A model generated the notes under the pieces. It was not told where the DNA came from, ran no database searches, and worked only from the letters and a program-made list of their open reading frames with translations. 64,000 bases of DNA from Athripsodes cinereus. Taxonomy: Eukaryota; Arthropoda; Insecta; Trichoptera; Leptoceridae. The stretch covers positions 5,456,001-5,520,000 of the forward strand of contig OX388318.1 of assembly GCA_947579605.1 (NCBI GenBank), given 5' to 3'. Positions 44,980 to 54,302 of this stretch are shown here, in pieces. The translations under genes were made by a program, and so were the position numbers. How positions within the stretch are numbered: the stretch's first letter is position 1; each line of letters opens with the position of its first letter.

Positions 44980-47900
44980 TGGGGTAAATCTATTTTACTG
45001 ACTAGCATATAAAGCTGCTGACCGGGTATTAAATATTGTCGAAATTTCTTGAAATTTGGTACAAACATGTCAACCGTGATCCTTTACAACATGTAAAAAG
45101 ATGCAACCCCTAACTTATATTTTAAGGGTAGTTTTGGTCGAAAAACCGTTACTGACCGCATAAAAACCGACTGACCGGGTATTGAGAGACGGCCGAAATT
45201 GATGAAACTTTGTAAATATATGTATTATTAGGTAACCTATGATGTTGTAAAAAATCAACCCTTTCGAATAATTTTTAAGGGTAGTTTTGTTCAAAAAACC
45301 ATTACTGACTGCATAAAAACCGACTGACCGGGTATTGAGAGACGGCCAAAATTGATGAAACTCTGTAAAGATACGTAACATTAGGTAAGTTATACCATGT
45401 CAAAAAATCAACCCTTTCGAATAACTTTTAAGGGTAGTTTTGGTCGAAAAACTTATTGACCACATAAAAAGCTGCTGACCGGGTATTAAACGTCAGTCGA
45501 AATTGATAAAACTTAACAGATATATGAATCATTAGGGTACTTATATCATGTCAAAAAATCAACCCTTTCGAATAATTTTTAAGGGTAGTTTTGGTCGAAA
45601 AACTGCTACTGACCGCATAAAAACCGACTGACCGGGTATTAAGAGACGGCCGAAATTGATGAAACTCTGTAAAGATGCGTAACATAAGGTTACTTATATT
45701 GCGTTAAAAAATCAACCCTTTGGAATAATTTATAAGGGTAGTTTTGGTCGAAAAACCGCTACTGATCTCATAAAAACTGACTGACCGGGTATTGAGAGAC
45801 GGCCAAAATTGATGAAACTCTGTAAATATACGTAACATTAGGTAAGTTATACCATGTCAAAAAATCACCCCTTTCGAATAACTTTTAAGGGTAGTTTTGG
45901 TCGAAAAACTTATTGACCACATAAAAAGCTGCTGACCGGATATTAAACGTCGGTCGAAATTGATGAAACTTCGCAGGTATATGAACCTTTAGGTTACTTA
46001 TATTGTGTTAAAAAATCAACCCTTTCGAAAAAAAAACAATGGTAGTTATGGTCGAAAAACTGTTACTCACCGCATAAAAACCGACTGACCGGGTATCAAG
46101 AGACGGCCGAAATTGATGAAACTCTGTAAAGATATGTATCACTAAGGTTCCTATATTGTTTTAAAAAATCAATCATTTCGAAAAAAATTCAAGGGTAGTT
46201 TCGGTCGAAAAACCGATGCTGACTACATAAAAAGTGACTGACCGGGTATAAAATATCGGTCGAAATTGATGAAACTTCGCAAATATATGAATCTTTAGGT
46301 TACTTATATTGTGTTAAAAAATCAACCCTTTCGAAAAAAAACAATGGTAGTTTTGGTCGAAAAACTGTTACCGCATAAAAACCGACTGACCGGGTATTAA
46401 GAGACGGCCGAAATTAATGAAACTCTGTAAAGATATGTATCACTAGGGTTCCTATATTGTTTTAAAAAATCAATCATTTCTAAAAGAAATCAAGGGTAGT
46501 TTTGGTCGAAAAACCATTACTGACTGCATAAAAACCGACTGACCGGGTATCAGGAGACGGCCGAAATTGATGAAACTCTATAAAGATATGTATTACTAGG
46601 ATTCCTATATTGTTTTACAAAATCAATCATTTCGAAAAAAATTCAAGCGTAGTTTTGGTCGAAAAACCGTTACTGACTGCATAAAAAGCTGCTGACCGGG
46701 TATAAAACGACGGCCGAAATTGATGAAACTCTGTTAAAATATGTATCACTAAAGTTCTTATATTGGTTAAAAAAATCAATCATTTCGAAAAAAATTCAAG
46801 GGTAGTTTTGGTCGAAAAACCGTTACTCACCGCATAACAACCGACTGACCGGGTATTAAGAGACTGCCGAAATTAATGAAACTCTGTAAAGATATGTATC
46901 ACTAGGGTTCCTATATTGTTTTAAAAAATCAATCATTTCTGAAAGAAATCAAGGGTAGTTTTGGTCGAAAAACCATTACTGACTGCATAAAAATCGACTG
47001 ACCGGGTATCAGGAGACGGCCGAAATTGATGAAACTCTTTAAAGATATGTATCACTAGGATTCCTATACTGTTTTACAAAATCAATCATTTCGAAAAAAA
47101 TTCAAGAGTAGTTTTGGTCGAAAAACCGTTACTGACTGCATAAAAAGCTGCTGACCGGGTATAAAACGACGGCCGAAATTGATAAAACTCTGTTAAAATA
47201 TGTATCACTAAAGTTCCTATATTGGTTAAAAAAATCAATCATTTCGAAAAAAATTCAAGGGTAGTTTTGGTCGAAAAACCGTTACTCACCGCATAAAAAC
47301 CGACTGACCGGGTATCAGGAGACGGCCGAAATTGATGAAACTCTTTAAAGATATGTATCACTAGGATTCCTATATTGTTTTACAAAATCAATCATTTCGA
47401 AAAAAATTCAAGAGTAGTTTTGGTCGAAAAACCGTTACTGACTGCATAAAAAGCTGCTGACCGGGTATAAAACGACGGCCGAAATTGATAAAACTCTGTT
47501 AAAATATGTATCACTAAAGTTCCTATATTGTTTTACAACATCAATCATTTCGAAAAAAATTCAAGGGTAGTTTTGGTCGAAAAACCGTTACTCACCGCAT
47601 AAAAACCGACTGACCGGGTATCAAGAGACAGCCGAAATTGATGAAACTCTGAAAAGATATGTATCACTAGGGTTCCTATATTGTTTTAATAAATCAATTA
47701 TTTCGAAAAAAATTCAAGGGTAGTTTTGGTCGAAAAACCGATGCTGACTACATAAAAAGTGACTGACCGGGTATAAAATATCGGTCGTAATTGATAAAAC
47801 TTCGCAGATATACGCATCTTTAGGTTACTTATATTGTGTTAAAAAATCAACCCTTTCGAAAAAAAAACAATGGTAGTTTTGGTCGAAAAACTGTTACTCA

Positions 47901-50900
47901 CCGAATAAAAACCGACTGACCGGGTATCAAGAGACGGCCGAAATTGATTTAACTCTGTAAAGATATGTATCACTAAGGTTCCTATATTGTTTTAAAAAAT
48001 CAATCATTTCGAAAAAAATTCAAGGGTAGTTTTGGTCGAAAAACCGTTACTCACCGCATAAAAACCGACTGACCGGGTATCAGGAGACGGCCGAAATTGA
48101 TGAAACTCTTTAAAGATATGTATCACTAGGATTCCTATATTGTTTTACAAAATCAATCATTTCGAAAAAAATTCAAGAGTAGTTTTGGTCGAAAAACCGT
48201 TACTGACTGCATAAAAAGCTGCTGACCGGGTATAAAACGACGGTCGAAATTGATGAAACTCTGTTAAAATATGTATCACTAAAGTTCCTATATTGTTTTA
48301 CAACATCAATCATTTCGAAAAAAATTCAAGAGTAGTTTTGGTCGAAAAACCGTTACTGACTGCATAAAAAGCTGCTGACCGGGTATAAAACGACGGCCGA
48401 AATTGATGAACCTCTGTTAAAATATGTATCACTAAAGTTCCTATATTGGTTAAAAAAATCAATCATTTCGAAAAAAATTCAAGGGTAGTTTTGGTCGAAA
48501 AACCGTTACTCACCGCATAAAAACCGACTGACCGGGTATCAAGAGACAGCCGAAATTGATGAAACTCTGAAAAGATATGTATCACTAGGGTTCCTATATT
48601 GTTTTAATAAATCAATTATTTCGAAAAAAATTCAAGGGTAGTTTTGGTCGAAAAACCGATGCTGACTACATAAAAAGTGACTGACCGGGTATAAAATATC
48701 GGTCGTAATTGATAAAACTTCGCAGATATATGAATCTTTAGGTTACTTATATTGTGTTAAAAAATCAACCCTTTCGAAAAAAAAACAATGGTAGTTTTGG
48801 TCGAAAAACTGTTACTCACCGAATAAAAACCGACTGACCGGGTATCAAGAGACGGCCGAAATTGATTTAACTCTGTAAAGATATGTATCACTAAGGTTCC
48901 TATATTGTTTTAAAAAATCAATCATTTCGAAAAAAATTCAAGGGTAGTTTCGGTCGAAAAACCGATGCTGACTACATAAAAAGTGACTGACCGGGTATAA
49001 AATATCGGTCGAAATTGATGAAACTTCGCAAATATATGAATCTTTAGGTTACTTATATTGTGTTAAAAAATCAACCCTTTCGAAAAAAAACAATGGTAGT
49101 TTTGGTCGAAAAACTGTTACTCACCGCATAAAAACCGACTGACCGGGTATTAAGAGACGGCCGAAATTAATGAAACTCTGTAAAGATATGTATCACTAGG
49201 GTTCCTATATTGTTTTAAAAAATCAATCATTTCTAAAAGAAATCAAGGGTAGTTTTGGTCGAAAAACCATTACTGACTGCATAAAAACCGACTGACCGGG
49301 TATCAAGAGACGGCCGAAATTGATGAAACTCTGTAAAGATATGTATCACTAGGGTTCCTATATTGTTTTAAAAAATCAATAATTTCGAAAAAAATTCAAG
49401 GGTAGTTTCGGTCGAAAAACCGATGCTGACTACATAAAAAGTGACTGACCGGGTATAAAATATCGGTCGAAATTGATGAAACTTCGGAAATATATGAATG
49501 TTTAGGTTACTTACATTGTGTTTAAAAATCAATCATTTCGAAAAAAATTCAAGGGTAGTTTCGGTCCAAAAACCATTGCTGACTACATAAAAAGTGACTG
49601 ACCGGGTATAAAATATTGGTCGAAATTGATGAAACTTCGCAGATATATGAATCTTTAGGTAACTTATATTGTGTTAAAAAATCAATCCTTTCGAAAAATA
49701 AACAATGGTAGTTTTGGTCGAAAAACTGTTACTCACCGCATAAAAACTGACTGACCAGGTATCAAGAGACGGCCGAAATTGATGAAACTCTGTAAAGATA
49801 TGTATCACTAAAGTTCCTATATTGGTTAAAAAAATCAATCATTTCGAAAAAAATTCAAGGGTAGTTTTGATCGAAAAACCGTTACTCACCGCATAAAAAC
49901 CGACTGACCGGGTATTAAGAGACGGCCGAAATTAATGAAACTCTGTAAAGATATGTATCACTAGGATTCCTATATTGTTTTACAAAATCAATCATTTCGA
50001 AAAAAATTCAAGAGTAGTTTTGGTCGAAAAACCGTTACTCACCGCATAAAAACCGACTGACCGGGTATTAAGAGACGGCCGAAATTAATGAAACTCTGTA
50101 AAGATATGTATCACTAGGATTCCTATATTGTTTTACAAAATCAATCATTTCGAAAAAAATTCAAGAGTAGTTTTGGTCGAAAAACCGTTACTGACTGCAT
50201 AAAAAGCTGCTGACCGGGTATAAAACGACGGCCGAAATTGATGAAACTCTGTTAAAATATGTATCACTAAAGTTCCTATATTGGTTAAAAAAATCAATCA
50301 TTTCGAAAAAAATTCAAGGGTAGTTTCGGTCCAAAAATCATTGCTGACTACATAAAAAGTGACTGACAGGGTATAAAATATCGGTCGAAATTGATGAAAC
50401 TTCGCAGATATATGAATCTTTAGGTAACTTATATTGTGTTAAAAAATCAACCCTTTCGAAAAATAAACAATGGTAGTTTTGGTCGAAAAACTGTTACTCA
50501 CCGCATAAAAACCGACTGACCGGGTATCAAGAGACGGCCGAAATTGATGAAACTCTGTAAAGATATGTATCACTAGGGTTCCTATATTGTTTTAAAAAAT
50601 CAATCATTTCGAAAAAAATTCAAGGGTAGTTTCGGTCCAAAAACCTTTACTGACTGCATAAAAAGCTGCTGACTGGGTATAAAACGACGGTAGAAATTGA
50701 TGAAACTCTGTTAAAATATGTATCACTAAAGTTCCTATATTGGTTAAAAAAATCAATCATTTCGAAAAAAATTCATGGGTAGCTTTGATCGAAAAACCGT
50801 AACTCACCGCATAAAAACCGACTGACCGGGTATTAAGAGACGGCCGAAATTAATGAAACTCTGTAAAGATATGTATCACTAGGATTCCTATATTGTTTTA

Positions 50901-51943
50901 CAAAATCAATCATTTCGAAAAAAATTCAAGAGTAGTTTTGGTCGAAAAACCGTTACTGACTGCATAAAAAGCTGCTGACCGGGTATAAAACGAAGGCCGA
51001 AATTGATGAAACTCTGTTAAAATATGTATCACTAAAGTTTCTATATTGGTTAAAAAAATCAATCATTTCGAAAAAAAATCAAGGGTAGTTTTGGTCGAAA
51101 AACCGTTACTCACCGCATAAAAACCGACTGACCGGGTATCAAGAAACGGCCGAAATTGATGAAACTCTGAAAAGATATGTATCACTAGGGTTCCTATATT
51201 GTTTTAAAAAATCAACCCTTTCGAAAAAAAAACAATGGTAGTTTTAGTCGAAAAACTGTTACTCACCGCATAAAAACCGACTGACCGGGTATCAAAAGAC
51301 GACCGAAATTGATGAAACTCTGTAAAGATATGTATCACTAAGGTCTCTATATTGTTTTAAAAAATCAATCATTTCGAAAAAAATTCAAGGGTAGTTTCGG
51401 TCCAAAAACCTTTACTGACTGCATAAAAAGCTGCTGACTGGGTATAAAACGACGGTAGAAATTGATGAAACTCTGTTAAAATATGTATCACTAAAGTTCC
51501 TATATTGGTTAAAAAAATCAATCATTTCGAAAAAAATTCATGGGTAGCTTTGATCGAAAAACCGTAACTCACCGCATAAAAACCGACTGACCGGGTATTA
51601 AGAGACGGCCGAAATTAATGAAACTCTGTAAAGATATGTATCACTAGGATTCCTATATTGTTTTACAAAATCAATCATTTCGAAAAAAATTCAAGAGTAG
51701 TTTTGGTCGAAAAACCGTTACTGACTGCATAAAAAGCTGCTGACCGGGTATAAAACGACGGCCGAAATTGATGAAACTCTGTTAAAATATGTATCACTAA
51801 AGTTTCTATATTGGTTAAAAAAATCAATCATTTCGAAAAAAAATCAAGGGTAGTTTTGGTCGGAAAACCGTTACTCACCGCATAAAAACCGACTGACCGG
51901 GTATCAAGAGACGGCCGAAATTGATGAAACTCTGAAAAGATAT
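44980..51943 (+). repeat. Satellite array, ~152-bp monomer, about 45 copies
   Basis: Tandem monomers of 151-153 bp. Each has TGACCGGGTAT, CGAAATTGATGAAAC, a TCAATCATTTCGAAA or TCAACCCTTTCGAAA block and GGTAGTTTTGGTCGAAAAAC. Three monomer types can be told apart after the GACCGGGTAT core: AAGAGACGGCCG (type A), AAAACGACGGCCG preceded by GCTGC (type B) and AAAATATCGGTCG preceded by AAAGTGAC (type C). The left edge decays over the first two monomers, as at a true array edge. It is interrupted at 51943 by a retrotransposon. Open frames in it are a by-product of a period divisible by three. Confidence 0.97.
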
Positions 51944-52824
51944 CGTTGCTAAAAACCATGGCTCAGGAGGTCAAGGACATAAAAAAAACTTTGAGTCTAG
52001 ATAGACTTCCTCACGAAAATAGTGAAAGTAGAATAAGTAAAATGAACAGTGTAAAAACATTCTCGTTGATTGTTTCATCTGTTAATGACATGACAGTGGA
52101 CGATATAGAGAAGTTTATGAAGTCGAATCTGAATCTGGCATCTATCGGTGTGGCAGTGAATTACACAAGAAGACTGAGAGAGAGAGGCCTGTTGATGACG
52201 TGTCCTACAAGAAATGACATACAGATCATCTCAAACTTAATTACAGAAAAATTTGGTGCAACACTTAGAGTAGAAATATTAAAAAAAAGACGACCATGTG
52301 TGGTCTTTAAAAATATTAGTGCGGATTATGATGTAAACGATTTGCCGAATGATATAATCCAACAGAACACCGAAATGAGGGATATGGGCATAAAATCAAA
52401 TGAACTGATTGTGAAAAAGATAATAAAGATTAAAGGAAATAAGGATCAAAATCATTTACTGGCTGAAACAACATCTGGAATGAGAAAATATTTGATTGGG
52501 AAGGGACGAATCTTTTTAGGATACCAGAGACTGCAGGTGGTGGACTCAGACCCGGTGGCCCAATGCTTCCACTGCCTGGGTCATGGACATACTTCTGTCA
52601 CCTGTCTAAATAAGGCAAAACCAGCGATATGTTCCCACTGTGGAGGCAGTCACCACCTGAGAACCTGTGAAAAAAAAGATCAGAAGCCTGTGTGTGTAAA
52701 TTGTGAAAATTTTAATATTAAATACAAATCAGAAAGAAAAAGTGATCATAGTGCGATGGACAAAAATAAATGTGAATGTTACCGACACGCTTTGGCAAGA
52801 GCTATACAAAAAATTGATTACTGA
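51944..52824 (+). CDS. Retrotransposon ORF1 protein (gag-like, CCHC zinc knuckles), 5'-truncated
   Basis: About 293 codons remain. The frame is open at the insertion point, and the first ATG in it is at 51958. The N-terminal part is coiled and charged (QEVKDIKKTLSLDRL). A nucleic-acid-binding middle follows (KTFSLIVSSVNDMTVDDIEK onwards). Then come zinc knuckles: CFHCLGHGHTSVTC (C-x2-C-x4-H-x4-C), CSHCGGSHHLRTC, and a third, longer cysteine-histidine motif starting CVNC. It ends with HSAMDKNKCECYRHALARAI and a TGA followed by CTG. It packages the element RNA. The next ORF starts 21 nt after the stop, in the same frame. Confidence 0.88.
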
Positions 52825-52845
52825 CTGTGTGTTTTTTGTTTTGAG

Positions 52846-54210
52846 ATGGCTTTCAATTGCGTGTCAATATTTAGAAATACACGCTGTATAGAATGTAGAA
52901 ATATTCAATGTCATTCATTGGTTGATATGGTTGGGAGATGTTATCAATCATGGTACACTCGGACCCTGGTTGTGGTGGTGCGAGTGTGCGGACTTGGTAG
53001 CTTAAACCTTGCAATGTATCAGTGTACCCTTTCTGTATCCGATGATTACTTGGAAAGTATAAACTATGTTTCGGAAAGGTTTTTGCATCGAAGAACCGAA
53101 TTTTCTATACCTAAATTTATTGTGTTACTAGGATTAACGCGCTTCTTGTTGCATATTTATTTGAAGAATATGTGCATGTTTAATTGTTTTATTTGTTTGA
53201 ATGTTTTCTTTTTACTGTTTTCTACTACAATTATTACAGAGTATCTCAAAAGTGTAGAATATAAGAATCTTCCAACTAACCAGATTGCATTATTGTTGTT
53301 GAGAAATATTTTTTTCATAAGATTCCGTAATTTTAATTTGAATGAAAACATTTTGAACATAGTTCATAATGATGGGAGAAACATGGTGTTGCAGGGAAAT
53401 AACCATTTTTATGACTTATCTTCTTATGATGGCACATACATGGTTTACACTCTGTTAATGTTTTATATTAAGGTATCAGCGCGCCTTAATGTGAGTTTGA
53501 CTGTGACTGTAAATAAATTTAATTACTATCGATGTGTATGCTCAGCTTCTTACACTCAATTTTCGAATTGTAATTGCATGCCGAAGACTATGTTCACGAT
53601 ATTCTTTAGTGATCATATTCGCAAAGCACAATGCACCAATAGGAAATCATTTCGGGCGACTATACCGCCGCCACTAAAGAATGAATTATATTACTGCAAA
53701 TTATTCCTTGCTAACATGTTTGTTAGGAGTCATATTGTATTGATTGCATTATTTATGTTTGCCGTACTGAATTGGTACTACGCTTATGTACTGGATGTAT
53801 TGTGTATAATATTATGTATATGCGTCCACTTAATATGTATATTTGATGTACTGTACTGGTACTATATTCTGGACTTGTGTGCATTTGATTGTTTGAAATA
53901 TTTGTGTGTGCCGTATGGCATTGATGCAGTTTTTCTTTTTTTATATGATGAGTTGTGGGGATCTGAGATCGAAATAAAACTCAAGTTATGTGAATCACGC
54001 GTTACAAAGTATTTATATAGATATCTAACTAAATCTTATCATCCAAAAATTAATACTGAGATAATTTCGACTTCGGATTGCCTATATTTCTTCCGTGTTA
54101 GCAGTATTGGTGTATTGGAATATATACAACTATTTACTATCGGCTGTGCGACATATTATGTGCGACTTGTGTGTTTCAGTGTTATAAAATTACCTCCACC
54201 TGTTCACTAG
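52846..54210 (+). CDS. Unexplained 454-residue ORF between ORF1 and ORF2 of the retrotransposon
   Basis: A true ATG (GAGATGG context) opens 454 codons in AT-rich, T-rich DNA. All other frames there are broken by stops. By the visible base composition about one codon in sixteen should be a stop, so chance is not a reasonable explanation. The protein is rich in Cys, Phe, Tyr, Leu and Ile. Membrane-like stretches lie near residues 91-106, 111-130, 198-210, 293-345 (the longest) and 428-447. A soluble loop carries clustered cysteines (YYRCVCSASYTQFSNCNCM, 228-245) and RATIPPPLKN. I recognise no family. It is in the frame of ORF1, and the last 40 nt overlap the open ORF2 frame. The overlap ends well before the endonuclease domain, so it is not an N-terminal part of ORF2. 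Alternatives are an accessory or membrane protein, or a structured RNA region that happens to be open. Confidence 0.6.
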   Translation: MAFNCVSIFRNTRCIECRNIQCHSLVDMVGRCYQSWYTRTLVVVVRVCGLGSLNLAMYQCTLSVSDDYLESINYVSERFLHRRTEFSIPKFIVLLGLTRFLLHIYLKNMCMFNCFICLNVFFLLFSTTIITEYLKSVEYKNLPTNQIALLLLRNIFFIRFRNFNLNENILNIVHNDGRNMVLQGNNHFYDLSSYDGTYMVYTLLMFYIKVSARLNVSLTVTVNKFNYYRCVCSASYTQFSNCNCMPKTMFTIFFSDHIRKAQCTNRKSFRATIPPPLKNELYYCKLFLANMFVRSHIVLIALFMFAVLNWYYAYVLDVLCIILCICVHLICIFDVLYWYYILDLCAFDCLKYLCVPYGIDAVFLFLYDELWGSEIEIKLKLCESRVTKYLYRYLTKSYHPKINTEIISTSDCLYFFRVSSIGVLEYIQLFTIGCATYYVRLVCFSVIKLPPPVH

Positions 54211-54302
54211 ATTCAGGTGTGCAGCAGAATTTATTGGAAGATATAGATAGTAATTATAATATCAAGGAATGTATTTGTCGCACGGCTGATCAATGTAACT
54301 AT

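Noticed and set aside
45115..45381. 88-codon open frame in the satellite, and a similar one at 61204-61479
   Set aside because: Satellite monomers of about 153 bp keep some frames open by periodicity, and the two frames are just copies of the monomer.
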